Shown: in pieces, positions 21,122-33,665 of the stretch
Layout of the letters: every line of letters starts with the position of its first letter
Numbering within the stretch: the stretch's first letter is position 1
Assembly: GCA_009692305.1 (NCBI GenBank)
Contig: SHZK01000002.1
Location: 248,001 to 312,000, forward strand
Reading direction: 5' to 3'
DNA: 64,000 nucleotides
Source of the DNA: Gammaproteobacteria bacterium
GTDB taxonomy: Bacteria; Pseudomonadota; Gammaproteobacteria; Pseudomonadales; Pseudohongiellaceae
Position numbers and translations under genes: made by a program
The notes under the pieces: generated by a model
What the model saw: the letters and a program-made list of their open reading frames with translations, nothing else
The model's database searches: none
Told to the model about the DNA's origin: nothing

Positions 21122-22534
21122 ATGACCTCGATCCCAATTCTCAAGCCAGACCCATCCGCTCCGACTATCCCGGCAGCTATCTTCAGGGCCTATGACATCC
21201 GTGGCATTGTCGACCAACAACTCAATGCCGCCAGCGTCATGCAGATCAGTCGCGCTATTGGCAGTGAAGCGTTAGCGCAAGGCATCAGCACGCTACTGGT
21301 CGGATGCGATGGGCGTCTGTCCAGCCCGGAGCTTTCAGAGGCTCTGATTGCCGGTCTATTGAGTACCGGCTGCAACGTGATCAACCTGAGTCGAGTGCCC
21401 ACGCCATTGCTCTATTTCGCCACGCACACAACTGCATGCTCGTCGGGAGTCATGCTCACCGCCAGCCACAATCCGGCGCACTACAATGGACTCAAGATTG
21501 TATTCGAGCGCAGCTCGCTCGCCGCACACCAGATCCAATCCATTCGTATCCGCATCGAACAACAACGCTTGCTTGTGGGCACAGGAGGCTATTCCGAGCT
21601 GGACGTGAAGCAAGCTTACATCGACAACATCGGTGCCAGCATCAAACCGGCACGGCGCTTGAAACTGGTAGTGGATTGCGCCAATGCCGTCGCGGGCGAG
21701 GTCGCACCGGCCTTGTTTGCGGCACTGGGCTGCGAAGTCGTGCCTTTGTATTGTGAGGTCGATGGGTCATTTCCCAATCACCATCCAGACCCAACTGTGC
21801 CTGCCAACCTGGCCAGTCTGGCGAAGATGGTGCTGGCTACGAATGCTGATCTTGGTGTGGCGCTCGATGGCGATGCGGATCGACTGGGAATCGTCACCAA
21901 TCACGGTGAGATTGTTGATGCCGACCGGATCCTGATGCTGCTCGCGCAACAAATCGCTCCGGCCTATCCCGGCGCTGCCATCGTGTTCGATGTGAAATGC
22001 AGCAGAAACCTGCCTGCGCTGATCAGCCAATTCGGATGCAAGCCAGTCATGCATCGCAGTGGCCACTCATTTATGAAGCAGAAGATGCAGGAGACCGGGG
22101 CGCCACTGGGTGGTGAATTCGCCGCCCATTTCTTTATCAAGGATCGCTGGTTTAGTTTTGACGACGGCATGTATGCCGCCGCTCGTCTCGTGGAAATTCT
22201 GTGCCGACAGGACCAGACTGCCACCAGGATATTCAGCCAGTTTCCGGAACTGCCCAGTACCCCGGAAATCAGCTTACCGGTGCCCGACCTGCAGAAGTTC
22301 GCACTGCTGGAAACGATTCTGCAACTCGCGCAATTTCCGGAAGCCAAGCTGATCACCATAGATGGGCTGCGCGCCGAATTCGAAGATGGGTGGGGGTTGG
22401 TGCGAGCATCCAATAGCAGTCCGGCCCTTTTGCTCCGTTTCGAGGCTGAAAGTGAGCATGCACTCACCGTTATACAAGCCAAATTTAAAGCTTTGATTCG
22501 CCAAGCAGATAAAAGCATTGAGCTGCACTTTTAA
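21122..22534 (+). CDS. algC: Phosphomannomutase/phosphoglucomutase
   Basis: IFRAYDIRGIVDQQL, GVMLTASHNPAHYNGLKIV, ALDGDADRLGIV, GEFAAHFFIKDRWFSFDDGMYAAAR. Confidence 0.93.
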   Translation: MTSIPILKPDPSAPTIPAAIFRAYDIRGIVDQQLNAASVMQISRAIGSEALAQGISTLLVGCDGRLSSPELSEALIAGLLSTGCNVINLSRVPTPLLYFATHTTACSSGVMLTASHNPAHYNGLKIVFERSSLAAHQIQSIRIRIEQQRLLVGTGGYSELDVKQAYIDNIGASIKPARRLKLVVDCANAVAGEVAPALFAALGCEVVPLYCEVDGSFPNHHPDPTVPANLASLAKMVLATNADLGVALDGDADRLGIVTNHGEIVDADRILMLLAQQIAPAYPGAAIVFDVKCSRNLPALISQFGCKPVMHRSGHSFMKQKMQETGAPLGGEFAAHFFIKDRWFSFDDGMYAAARLVEILCRQDQTATRIFSQFPELPSTPEISLPVPDLQKFALLETILQLAQFPEAKLITIDGLRAEFEDGWGLVRASNSSPALLLRFEAESEHALTVIQAKFKALIRQADKSIELHF

Positions 22535-22541
22535 CCAGTAA

Positions 22542-23492
<951 letters not shown>

Positions 23493-23496
23493 CCAC

Positions 23497-24123
23497 ATGG
23501 AAAGCACACCCAAACATTCGCGCAAAGAACAAATTCTGCAATCACTCGCTCGCATGCTGGAATCAGCGCCCGGTGAACGCATCACCACCGCCGCCTTAGC
23601 AAAAGAAGTCGGAGTCTCGGAAGCGGCGCTGTATCGGCATTTCCCCAGCAAGGCGAAGATTTTTGAGGGATTGATCAAATTTATTGAGGACACACTATTC
23701 CAGCGTATCACTCGCATCATGAATGAAGATCCCAGCGCCGAATCGCGCTGCGAAAAGATTCTGCTGCTGTTGCTGACATTTTGCGTGAAGAACCCGGGCC
23801 TGACCAGATTGCTAACCGGCGACGCGCTGGCCGGTGAAACCGAACGCTTGCGTGAACGCATCGCCCAATTTTTTGCTCGAGTCGAGGCGCAGTTGAAACA
23901 GATATTGCGCGAAGCGCAAATCAGGGAAAATCTGAAGCCGACAATTTCGCCGAGCGTGCTGGCGAACCTGATGCTCGCCACTGCCGAAGGGCGGCTGGTG
24001 CAGTTCGTACGCTCGGAGTTCAAGCAGTCGCCGCTGGAGAATTGGGACACGCAGTGGGAATATCTCAGCCGTTCCATGATGATTCCTTTCGATGAGGCCA
24101 TGGCGACAGCTCAGGCTAACTAG
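23497..24123 (+). CDS. slmA: Nucleoid occlusion factor SlmA (TetR family)
   Basis: TetR-type HTH ITTAALAKEVGVSEAALYRHFPSKAKIFEGLIKFIEDTLFQRI; located between argB and pyrE. Confidence 0.92.
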   Translation: MESTPKHSRKEQILQSLARMLESAPGERITTAALAKEVGVSEAALYRHFPSKAKIFEGLIKFIEDTLFQRITRIMNEDPSAESRCEKILLLLLTFCVKNPGLTRLLTGDALAGETERLRERIAQFFARVEAQLKQILREAQIRENLKPTISPSVLANLMLATAEGRLVQFVRSEFKQSPLENWDTQWEYLSRSMMIPFDEAMATAQAN

Positions 24124-24138
24124 TTTTCCGAATCGAGA

Positions 24139-24789
24139 TTACTGTACGCCAAATTCGCTTCGGTATACTTCTACTGCGTCCAGATGTTGCTTCAGCTCTG
24201 TGCTATCTGACTTCTTTAGATAGTCAGTAATACTTTGCAGATTGATTATGCTAACAACCTTTATTCGGTAGGTTTGTTCGATTTCCTGAATTGCTGAGAG
24301 TTTGCCAGTACCACGCTCCTGCCGATCCATCGCGATCACGATGGCGCTGAGAGCCGCGCCATTTCCGGTAATAATTGCGACCGCTTCTTTCACCGCAGTT
24401 CCGGCCGTAATGACATCGTCGATGACCAGGACCTTGCCGGATAGTTCGGCGCCAACAATCGTACCGCCCTCGCCATGGTCTTTCGCTTCCTTGCGATTAA
24501 AGCAGAATGGTTTGTCGATGCTATGATCGCGAGCAAGTGCCATCGCTGTGGTAGCGGCAAGCGGAATGCCCTTGTAGGCCGGACCAAAGATTACATCAAA
24601 TTCGAGGTCTGACGTGGCAATAGCCTGCGCATAGCAGCGCGCGAGGAAAGCGATTTTCCCACCGGTATTAAACAGGCCAGCGTTAAAAAAATACGGGCTC
24701 ACGCGCCCGGATTTCAAGGTAAATTCACCGAAGCGCAAAATCTTCTGTGTAATTACAAATTGCAGAAATTCAGATTGATAGGTTTGCAT
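24139..24789 (-). CDS. pyrE: Orotate phosphoribosyltransferase
   Basis: [51 protein letters not shown]. Confidence 0.96.
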   Translation of the reverse strand: MQTYQSEFLQFVITQKILRFGEFTLKSGRVSPYFFNAGLFNTGGKIAFLARCYAQAIATSDLEFDVIFGPAYKGIPLAATTAMALARDHSIDKPFCFNRKEAKDHGEGGTIVGAELSGKVLVIDDVITAGTAVKEAVAIITGNGAALSAIVIAMDRQERGTGKLSAIQEIEQTYRIKVVSIINLQSITDYLKKSDSTELKQHLDAVEVYRSEFGVQ

Positions 24790-24841
24790 CTGCGCTCCTG
24801 TTGCAACCCAATTCACCAAAGGTACTGCTTGTCCAGGGTGT

Positions 24842-25567
24842 TCAGGCAAGGCTCTGCTGTTGCAGAGCAATTAATTGTTTGATGCCGTGAGCCGCCAGCG
24901 CGATCATTTCCTGCAGCTGTGCATTCGTAAAATGGCCGTCTTCACCGGTGCCTTGCAATTCGATAAATCCGCCAGAGTCGGTCATCACAATGTTCATATC
25001 AGTTTCTGCTTTCGAATCTTCGGCATAGTCCAGATCGAGAACGGCATGACCGTTATAAATGCCGACAGAGACCGAGGCAATCATCTGTTTGATCGGGCTC
25101 GCCTTGAGCATGCCTTTGGCCAACATGTATTTCACCGCATCAACCAGCGCTACACAGCCACCAGTGATCGATGCTGTACGTGTACCGCCGTCTGCCTGAA
25201 TAACATCACAGTCGATCTTGATCGTGTATTCGCCAAGCGCTTTCAGGTCGATTGCCGAGCGCAACGAGCGGCCAATCAAGCGCTGGATTTCCAGACTGCG
25301 GCCAGACTGCTGCCCGCGTGCCGCCTCGCGATCCATTCGACTGCCAGTAGAACGCGGCAACATGCCATATTCCGCGGTAATCCAGCCCTGACCGGTACCC
25401 TTGAGAAAGCGCGGCACCGAGTCTTCAACCGACGCTGTGCAGATTACCTTGGTGTCGCCGAATTCAACCAAAACTGAACCTTCTGCATGTTTTGTGTATT
25501 TGGTAGTGATTACTATCTTGCGAAGTTCGTCGGGCAGGCGCTGGCTTGGTCGAATCAATGGAGTCAT
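24842..25567 (-). CDS. rph: Ribonuclease PH
   Basis: [70 protein letters not shown]. Confidence 0.97.
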   Translation of the reverse strand: MTPLIRPSQRLPDELRKIVITTKYTKHAEGSVLVEFGDTKVICTASVEDSVPRFLKGTGQGWITAEYGMLPRSTGSRMDREAARGQQSGRSLEIQRLIGRSLRSAIDLKALGEYTIKIDCDVIQADGGTRTASITGGCVALVDAVKYMLAKGMLKASPIKQMIASVSVGIYNGHAVLDLDYAEDSKAETDMNIVMTDSGGFIELQGTGEDGHFTNAQLQEMIALAAHGIKQLIALQQQSLA

Positions 25568-25725
25568 CTGTATTCCGGTTTTGGATGTATAAAGAGATTG
25601 TGAATCAAAATAAATGTGCTATGAATTATCCTTGAATTTGCCGACTATTGCGAGCCGACAAAAGTTCACTGTGATTGGCCGGCTTTTACGCTAAAATGCC
25701 AGTACCGGATAATAGGACACAGCGC

Positions 25726-26592
25726 ATGATGTTGAGTATGACTGCTTTTTCGAGGCAGCAATTGGAAAAGGAATGGGGCTCCCTGACATGGGAGATTCGC
25801 TCGGTGAACCATCGTTACCTGGAAACCAGTATCCGCTTGCCGGAAATGTTTCGCGGACTGGAAAATCCTGCGCGCGAGGAGATTCGCAAACGCTTGAACC
25901 GCGGCAAAATAGAATGCTCGCTACGCTACCAGACTGCCGAAAAACTGAAGTCTGATCTGGAACTGGATCATGGGCTGATACGTAAACTGATTCACGCCAA
26001 TATTGAAATCGAAAATATTTCTGGCGTCTCGTCCAGGCTCGGCAGCGTGGATGTACTGCGTTGGCCCGGCGTTATCAAGGAAACTGAATTTGATACAAGC
26101 GTAATCGAAGTGACTGCGCTGCAATTATTTTCCCGCGCCTTGGATGAACTGATTGCCAATCGACTGCGCGAGGGCGATGAATTGAAGGGCATGCTGCAAC
26201 AACGCATCGTCAGCTTGCGGGCAATAGTCGCCGAAATAAGGGCCAGGATGCCGGAGATCATCGTGCGACTGCGCCAGAATTTGCTCGATCGGATCAAAGA
26301 TCTGAAAGTGGAACTTGATCCAAATCGGCTGGAACAGGAAGTAAGCCTGCTGGTGCAAAAGGCCGACGTCGCCGAAGAGCTGGATCGGCTTGACTCGCAC
26401 CTGAATGAAGTTGCTCGTGTGCTTGACGCCACGGACCAGAAAGGGCGCCGCCTCGATTTCCTGATGCAGGAACTGAATCGGGAAGCGAATACGCTCTCGT
26501 CAAAATCTGCCGTTGTGGAAACCACATTGCACGCGGTGGAATTGAAAGTGTTGATTGAACAAATGCGTGAGCAAATTCAGAATGTCGAGTGA
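25726..26592 (+). CDS. yicC: YicC-family endoribonuclease
   Basis: MTAFSRQQLEKEWGSLTWEIRSVNHRYLETSIRLPE, GRRLDFLMQELNREANTLSSKSAV. Confidence 0.94.
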   Translation: MMLSMTAFSRQQLEKEWGSLTWEIRSVNHRYLETSIRLPEMFRGLENPAREEIRKRLNRGKIECSLRYQTAEKLKSDLELDHGLIRKLIHANIEIENISGVSSRLGSVDVLRWPGVIKETEFDTSVIEVTALQLFSRALDELIANRLREGDELKGMLQQRIVSLRAIVAEIRARMPEIIVRLRQNLLDRIKDLKVELDPNRLEQEVSLLVQKADVAEELDRLDSHLNEVARVLDATDQKGRRLDFLMQELNREANTLSSKSAVVETTLHAVELKVLIEQMREQIQNVE

Positions 26593-26599
26593 CGCGTAA

Positions 26600-27229
<630 letters not shown>

Positions 27230-27404
27230 TGCTGCAGGAGAAATAACTGCTTTTTCACCCGGAATTCAGTAGAATCCCCGGTCCTCTTGACAGGGCCAGC
27301 AGCAAGATCCGCGGAATTCGACCGCAAATGGAACCAGGTCCCTCAAGTTCGGTATCAACAACGGCCTACCCGGCCGACATGCAACACTGTAAAAGGTATC
27401 AGTA

Positions 27405-27713
27405 ATGGCTAGAATCACCGTAGAAGACTGTTTAGACAAGGTAGAAAACCGCTTCCAACTCGTCATGATTTCCAGCAAACGCGCCCGTCAGCTCCAGACC
27501 GGTGGCCGTGATCCTCTGGTCGCTCCTGACAATGACAAGCCCACCGTTATCGCCCTTCGGGAAATTGCCGAGGGCCACATCAACGCCAGTATCCTGACCG
27601 AAAGACGGCACATGGAAATGGATAGCGAGACTGCGACTGAACAACTGGAAGCAGCGGTTGCCCAGCAAGCGGCCAATAAGGAAGCCCGCGCCGCTGAGGC
27701 TGACGAGGAATAG
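27405..27713 (+). CDS. rpoZ: RNA polymerase omega subunit
   Basis: [34 protein letters not shown]. Confidence 0.97.
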   Translation: MARITVEDCLDKVENRFQLVMISSKRARQLQTGGRDPLVAPDNDKPTVIALREIAEGHINASILTERRHMEMDSETATEQLEAAVAQQAANKEARAAEADEE

Positions 27714-27749
27714 CGAACAGTTCCATGATCGCTATGCGGGAGTCGAATC

Positions 27750-29927
27750 ATGCAAGCCGACGCATTTGACACCATCGATTCGCTCGCGAATGACTTGTCC
27801 GGCTATCTGGGCAAGGAGCAAGTCAATCATGTACGCCGCGCCTACTATTACGCCGAACAGGCCCACGAGGGCCAGTTCCGGCGTAGCGGCGAACCTTACG
27901 TAACCCACCCCCTTGCTGTCGCCGGCATCCTCGGCGAAATGCACATGGACCATCAGAGCCTGATGGCAGCCATGCTGCACGATGTTATCGAAGACACTGG
28001 TATTTCAAAGACAGCCATCAAGAGTCAGTTCGGCAACACCGTGGCTGATCTGGTAGATGGCGTCAGCAAACTCAACAAGATTACCTTTAGCAGTCGCGCC
28101 GAAGCACAAGCCGAGAACTTCCAGAAGATGGCGATGGCCATGGCGAAGGACTTGCGGGTTATTCTGGTCAAGATCGCCGACCGCTTGCATAACATGCGCA
28201 CTCTGGATGTATTGACTCCCGATAAGCGTCGCCGCATCTCCCGCGAGACACTAGATATTTACGCACCGATTGCGAATCGACTCGGCATGAACAACGTGCG
28301 GATTGAATTCGAAGAACTCGGTTTCGCCTCATTGTACCCGATGCGTTCGCGCCGGATTCTGGCGGCAGTGAAACGGGTTCGAGGCAATCGCAAGGAAATC
28401 GTCTCGCAGATTCAGACTTCCCTTGAAGCCTGTCTCGAACGGGAAGGCTTGCCGGGCAGAACAATTGGCCGCGAGAAACACCTGTATAGCATCTACGAGA
28501 AAATGCGCGCCAAGCGCAAGTCGTTTTCCGAAATCATGGACGTATACGCGTTTCGCATCATTGTCGACAAGGCCGACACCTGTTATCGAGTGTTGGGGGC
28601 GGTGCACAGCTTGTATAAACCAGTCCCCGGTCGCTTCAAGGATTACATCGCAATTCCGAAGGCAAACGGCTATCAGTCATTGCACACATCCTTGTTCGGC
28701 ATGCACGGCGTGCCAATTGAAATCCAGATTCGCACTGAAGAAATGGAAGCAATGGCAAACAACGGTATCGCCGCGCACTGGCTGTATAAATCCAGTGACG
28801 ACCAGCCTAACAACGCACACGTGCGCGCCCGCGAATGGGTAAATGGATTGCTGGAGATGCAGAAACACGCGGGTAATTCTCTGGAGTTCATCGAACACGT
28901 CAAGATTGACCTGTTCCCGGATGAGATTTACGTATTCACACCAAAGGGTGCAATCTTCGAATTACCGGCTGGTTCCACCGCTGTGGATTTCGCCTATGCC
29001 ATTCACACCGACGTGGGCAATTCTTGCGTCGCCTGTCGCATCAGTCGCCGTCTGGCGCCGCTGAGTGAACCCTTGCAGAGCGGGCAGACTGTGGAAATCA
29101 TCACGGCCCCGGGCACACAGCCGAATCCAGCGTGGCTCAGTTTTGTCGTTACCGGCAAGGCGCGCAGTAATATTCGACATTACCTGAAGAACCAGAAGCA
29201 TTCGGAATCGGTGGCGCTGGGTCGACGTCTCCTGGACAAGGCATTGAGCGGTTTTGGCAGCCAGATCGAGACCGTACCGCAGGAAAGTCTGGACAACTTG
29301 CTCGCCCAGAACAACCTGAATGGACTGGACCAGCTGCTGGAAGAAATCGGACTCGGCAATCGCATGTCTTACATGGTGGCGCAGAAACTGGTGTCACAGA
29401 ACAAGACCGCAACCGTGCTGGAATCGACCGAGAGAGAACAGGAAGGATACATCGCGATTCGCGGCTCGGAAGGGATGGTGATGAATTATGCCAAGTGCTG
29501 TCATCCGATTCCGGGCGACCCGATTGTGGGTCACATCAGTTCCGGCCGCGGCATGGTGATCCACACCATAGACTGCAACAACATCGCCGACGTTCGCGAC
29601 AACTCGGAGAAGTGCGTGCCCGTGCGTTGGGATCCAGATGTCGTGGGTGAATTTTCCGTCGAATTGCGCGTGGAGCTGGAGAACCAGCGCGGCATCATCG
29701 CCACGCTCGCCACGACTATCACCGGCACCGAAGCAAATATAGAAAAGATCAGTACGCTGGAACGTGACGCCCGCTTCAGCATCGTAAATCTGTCACTGAA
29801 TGTACATAACCGCGTGCATCTGGCGCGCGTCATGAAACGGGTGCGTTTGATCAACGCGGTTTTGCGTGTCACCCGCGTCAAGAGCCGCAAGGCAAGCAAG
29901 ACGATCAAGAGCACCATCGGTACATAG
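27750..29927 (+). CDS. spoT: Bifunctional (p)ppGpp synthetase/hydrolase SpoT
   Basis: RelA/SpoT HD, synthetase, TGS and ACT domains; located rpoZ-spoT-ridA-recG. Confidence 0.96.
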   Translation: MQADAFDTIDSLANDLSGYLGKEQVNHVRRAYYYAEQAHEGQFRRSGEPYVTHPLAVAGILGEMHMDHQSLMAAMLHDVIEDTGISKTAIKSQFGNTVADLVDGVSKLNKITFSSRAEAQAENFQKMAMAMAKDLRVILVKIADRLHNMRTLDVLTPDKRRRISRETLDIYAPIANRLGMNNVRIEFEELGFASLYPMRSRRILAAVKRVRGNRKEIVSQIQTSLEACLEREGLPGRTIGREKHLYSIYEKMRAKRKSFSEIMDVYAFRIIVDKADTCYRVLGAVHSLYKPVPGRFKDYIAIPKANGYQSLHTSLFGMHGVPIEIQIRTEEMEAMANNGIAAHWLYKSSDDQPNNAHVRAREWVNGLLEMQKHAGNSLEFIEHVKIDLFPDEIYVFTPKGAIFELPAGSTAVDFAYAIHTDVGNSCVACRISRRLAPLSEPLQSGQTVEIITAPGTQPNPAWLSFVVTGKARSNIRHYLKNQKHSESVALGRRLLDKALSGFGSQIETVPQESLDNLLAQNNLNGLDQLLEEIGLGNRMSYMVAQKLVSQNKTATVLESTEREQEGYIAIRGSEGMVMNYAKCCHPIPGDPIVGHISSGRGMVIHTIDCNNIADVRDNSEKCVPVRWDPDVVGEFSVELRVELENQRGIIATLATTITGTEANIEKISTLERDARFSIVNLSLNVHNRVHLARVMKRVRLINAVLRVTRVKSRKASKTIKSTIGT

Positions 29928-29953
29928 AATATTTATAGATTGACCATATCCAG

Positions 29954-30020
29954 ATAGAACTTATATGGATAGAACTTATATAGATAGAACTTGTATAAAA
30001 TGAACTTACATAAAAAGAAC
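29954..30020. repeat. Degenerate 15-16 bp tandem repeat (about 4 copies) between spoT and ridA
   Basis: atagaacttatatgg / atagaacttatatag / atagaacttgtataaa / atgaacttacataaaa / agaac. Confidence 0.85.
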
Positions 30021-30064
30021 ATTGGTACTTACAACAGCCGTACTTAAATCAGGGAGATCCAGCG

Positions 30065-30454
30065 ATGAGTGCCCCGTACACCAAAAAAATTCATACTGAC
30101 TTCGCACCGGCCGCGATCGGACCTTACTCTCAGGCGATCAAGGCTGGCTCCACAGTATATCTGTCAGGCCAGATACCCTTGCAGCCCGACACCATGGTAC
30201 TGGTGGCTGGCGATACCGCCGCACAGACTCACCAGGTATTCGTGAATCTCACGGCCGTTGCGGTAGCTGCCGGTGGCACGCTGGCCAACGCGGTCAAGCT
30301 CACCATTTATCTTACCGACCTCAGTGATTTCGCCGAGGTCAATCGGGTGATGGCCGAGTATTTTGTCGAGCCCTACCCGGCCCGCGCGACAATTCAGGTT
30401 AGTGCACTTCCCAAAGGCAGCAAGGTTGAGATCGACGCGATCCTGGTTTTATAG
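30065..30454 (+). CDS. ridA: RidA family protein
   Basis: [48 protein letters not shown]. Confidence 0.95.
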   Translation: MSAPYTKKIHTDFAPAAIGPYSQAIKAGSTVYLSGQIPLQPDTMVLVAGDTAAQTHQVFVNLTAVAVAAGGTLANAVKLTIYLTDLSDFAEVNRVMAEYFVEPYPARATIQVSALPKGSKVEIDAILVL

Positions 30455-30490
30455 ACGTTTTGCTCAGCAGCCGACCAGTATAAAAGCGCA

Positions 30491-32578
30491 ATGACCAGCC
30501 AGGCACTGGAGCAAATCCCACTTACCACACTGAAAGGTGTCGGCCCCGCGCTGGCAAAAAAACTCGAAGCAATTGGCATGCGCAATGTGCAGGACCTGTT
30601 GTTTCATTTGCCCCTGCGCTATGAAGACCGCACGCGTGTAAACCCGATTCGTTCGATCCATGCTGGTGACGTCGTACAAGTGCAAGGTGAAGTCGTGGAC
30701 TGTCGCCTCGCTTTCGGCAGACGTCGCAGTTTGCAGTGCACACTCTTCGACCAAACCGGCAGCATCGCGCTGCGGTTTTTCCATTTCAGCGCGGCACAGA
30801 AAAACGCGCTGGTGGTGGGCAGCCAGGTGCGTTGTTTTGGTGAAGTGCGGCGCGGACGTGCGGGGTATGAGTTATATCATCCGGAGTATCGGCTGCTGCG
30901 TGCTGGTGAGGATGAACCGCTTAGCGATGCACTCACGCCGGTATACCCGACCACCGAGGGACTGCAACAAGGTCGACTGCGCAACATTATTACGCAGGCA
31001 TTGGCCCTGCTGGAGCAGTCGGGTCGCGTACAGGATTATCTGCCACCAGCCATGCTCGCGCAGCTTGGTCTGCTGGAACTCGCGGCCGCCATTCGGTTGA
31101 TGCATCGGCCCCCGCTGGATGCCCCCTTGAGTTGGGCCAACAGCGGCATGAATCCCGGCCAGCGCCGTTTGGCATTTGAAGAATTACTGGCACATCGCCT
31201 GTGTATGCGCCGCTTCAAGAATGACTCCAGTAAACAACTGGCGCCTGCGCTGCCCGTGCGCGCGCCGCTGCAGCAACAGTTTCTGCAACAATTACCTTTT
31301 ACCCTGACGCGGGCTCAGCAAAAAACCTGCAACGAAATCGCCGGCGACCTGAGTGCCAGTACGCCGATGCTGCGCTTGCTGCAGGGTGATGTCGGTTCCG
31401 GCAAGACGGTAGTCGCTGCACTTGCTGCACTGCAGGCAATTGCGGCGGGTTATCAGGTGGCACTGATGGCGCCAACCGAAATCCTGGCCGAACAACACCT
31501 GACGAATTTCCAGCAATGGTTGCAACCGCTCGGCGTCGAAGTCGGCTGGCTCAGCGGCAAGGTCAAAGGCACTGCGCGCGAAAAATTGCTGAAAACCCTC
31601 GCGACCGGAACCTGCCAGCTACTTATCGGTACTCACGCCCTGTTCCAGGATGATGTGATCTACCAGAAACTCGGGCTCATCATCATCGACGAACAGCATC
31701 GCTTCGGCGTGCATCAACGTCTCGCGTTGCGTGACAAGGCAGTGCAGGACAAGCTCAACCCCCACCAGCTGGTGATGACCGCGACGCCCATACCCAGAAC
31801 ACTTGCTATGAGCGCCTATGCCGATCTGGACAGTTCAGTCATAGATGAATTACCTCCTGGTCGAACCCCGGTGAATACGGTGATCATCTCCAGCGAACGC
31901 CGACCGCAAGTCATCAAACGTATCGAGCAGGCCTGCGCCGAAAAGAATCAGGCGTACTGGGTGTGTACGCTGATTGAAGAGTCTGACGTGTTGCAATGTC
32001 AGGCGGCGGAAGTGACGGCCGGGCAGCTCACACAACAATTACCCTCCATTGCCGTCGGCCTGATTCATGGGCGCATGAAGTCTGTTGAAAAGAAAGCTGT
32101 TATGGCTGCGTTCAAGCGTGGCGAACTGCAATTGCTGGTGGCGACAACCGTTATCGAGGTAGGTGTCGACGTGCCCAATGCCAGCCTGATGGTTATCGAA
32201 AATCCAGAGCGACTCGGTCTGGCCCAACTGCACCAGTTGCGCGGTCGCGTTGGTCGTGGCGCAAAGGAAAGTCATTGCCTGTTGTTATATCAGGCGCCCT
32301 TGAGCCAGCTCGCAAAGCAGCGCCTGGAGGTGATGCGTGCCAGCAATGATGGTTTTTATATCGCCGAGAAAGATCTGGAACTCCGCGGACCGGGTCAGGT
32401 ACTCGGTACGCAGCAAACCGGGTTAATGACCTTTCGCATTGCGGACATCGTCCGGGATGCGGTCGTACTGGACCAGGTAAAAGATGCCTCGGAACAGATA
32501 TTGACCCAACATCCGGACTTGATCGATCCACTAATTCAGCGCTGGCTGGGTGAGCGGACATTGTATGTAAATGTATAA
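30491..32578 (+). CDS. recG: ATP-dependent DNA helicase RecG
   Basis: LLQGDVGSGKTVVAALAALQAI, IIDEQHRFGVHQRLALR, TATPIPRTLAMSAYADLD, GRVGRGAKESHCLLLY. Confidence 0.97.
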   Translation: MTSQALEQIPLTTLKGVGPALAKKLEAIGMRNVQDLLFHLPLRYEDRTRVNPIRSIHAGDVVQVQGEVVDCRLAFGRRRSLQCTLFDQTGSIALRFFHFSAAQKNALVVGSQVRCFGEVRRGRAGYELYHPEYRLLRAGEDEPLSDALTPVYPTTEGLQQGRLRNIITQALALLEQSGRVQDYLPPAMLAQLGLLELAAAIRLMHRPPLDAPLSWANSGMNPGQRRLAFEELLAHRLCMRRFKNDSSKQLAPALPVRAPLQQQFLQQLPFTLTRAQQKTCNEIAGDLSASTPMLRLLQGDVGSGKTVVAALAALQAIAAGYQVALMAPTEILAEQHLTNFQQWLQPLGVEVGWLSGKVKGTAREKLLKTLATGTCQLLIGTHALFQDDVIYQKLGLIIIDEQHRFGVHQRLALRDKAVQDKLNPHQLVMTATPIPRTLAMSAYADLDSSVIDELPPGRTPVNTVIISSERRPQVIKRIEQACAEKNQAYWVCTLIEESDVLQCQAAEVTAGQLTQQLPSIAVGLIHGRMKSVEKKAVMAAFKRGELQLLVATTVIEVGVDVPNASLMVIENPERLGLAQLHQLRGRVGRGAKESHCLLLYQAPLSQLAKQRLEVMRASNDGFYIAEKDLELRGPGQVLGTQQTGLMTFRIADIVRDAVVLDQVKDASEQILTQHPDLIDPLIQRWLGERTLYVNV

Positions 32579-32658
32579 TTGCAGCAGCCTGGTATGCTAC
32601 GGTGCGTGGCGAATTTGACTCTAAACACCCTGAGAAACAGGGCACTTGACAGGATTAC

Positions 32659-33579
32659 ATGAATTTTCCAGAGCAGTATTGGGAACTGTTGCGCGCACGC
32701 TTTCGGAATCAGTTTCCTGAATTCTATGCGAAATTGCCGGCTCTGGCTGAGCTGATTCGGCTCAACAAGCCCATCGGCATTTATCTCCTGCTATGGCCGA
32801 CTATCGGCGCATTGTGGATCGCGGCGCGAGGCGTGCCCGATTGGTCCCTGTTGTTTATCTTTATAATCGGCACCGCCGTGATGCGCTCGGCTGGCTGTTG
32901 TGTGAATGATTTCGCCGATCATGTCATCGATGGACAGGTACGGCGCACGGAACAGCGCCCACTCGTGCGCGACGCTCTCACTCGTCAGGACGCCCTGCTC
33001 TGTTTCATTACCCTGTCGCTGCTGGGTTTTGCCCTGGTCTTGCTGACCAACCAGAAAACGATACTGCTGTCCTTTGCGGCGATAGCTCTCGTCGCCATCT
33101 ATCCATTCATGAAGCGTTACACGAATCTGCCGCAGGTAATCCTTGGCTTGGCGTATTCCTGGGGCATCCTGATGGCGTTTGCTGCGCAGACCAATGCGAT
33201 TCCACAAATAGCCTGGCTCTTGTTTGTCGCCAATTGTCTGTGGACCGTAGCCTATGACACACAGTATGCGATGGTTGATCGCGAGTACGACTTGCAAATA
33301 GGGGTCAAGTCTACGGCGATTCTGTTTGGCGACATGGACAAAATGATGATCGCGCTACTGCAGGGTATGTTCGTGTTTGCGTTGTGGCTGGCGGGGCGGC
33401 AGCTGGAAATGGGGCTGATGTTTAATCTGGGCTTGCTGGTGGCCAGCGCACTATTGCTCTATCAGCAATTCCTGATCAAGGACCGGTTTCCCGGCCCCTG
33501 CTTCAAGGCATTTCTCAATAACAACTGGGTGGGCGCCGTAATCTTTATCGGCGTGTTGCTGGGGATGCCAATTAATTAG
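32659..33579 (+). CDS. ubiA: 4-hydroxybenzoate octaprenyltransferase
   Basis: LIRLNKPIGIYLLLWPTIGALWIA, RSAGCCVNDFADHVIDGQVRRTEQRPL, DTQYAMVDREYDLQIGVKSTAILFG. Confidence 0.96.
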   Translation: MNFPEQYWELLRARFRNQFPEFYAKLPALAELIRLNKPIGIYLLLWPTIGALWIAARGVPDWSLLFIFIIGTAVMRSAGCCVNDFADHVIDGQVRRTEQRPLVRDALTRQDALLCFITLSLLGFALVLLTNQKTILLSFAAIALVAIYPFMKRYTNLPQVILGLAYSWGILMAFAAQTNAIPQIAWLLFVANCLWTVAYDTQYAMVDREYDLQIGVKSTAILFGDMDKMMIALLQGMFVFALWLAGRQLEMGLMFNLGLLVASALLLYQQFLIKDRFPGPCFKAFLNNNWVGAVIFIGVLLGMPIN

Positions 33580-33587
33580 TAACTTAA

Positions 33588-33640
33588 TAACTTAACTTTG
33601 GTGCTGCAGCGAATTCATGCTGTTCAGAAAAGTTAAGTTA
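33588..33640. terminator. Perfect 12-bp inverted repeat between convergent genes
   Basis: TAACTTAACTTT (33588-33599) and AAAGTTAAGTTA (33629-33640) with a 29-nt loop; AT-rich, so terminator function is uncertain. Confidence 0.45.
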
Positions 33641-33665
33641 CAGGTGTCGCCAAACGTCCTTACTA

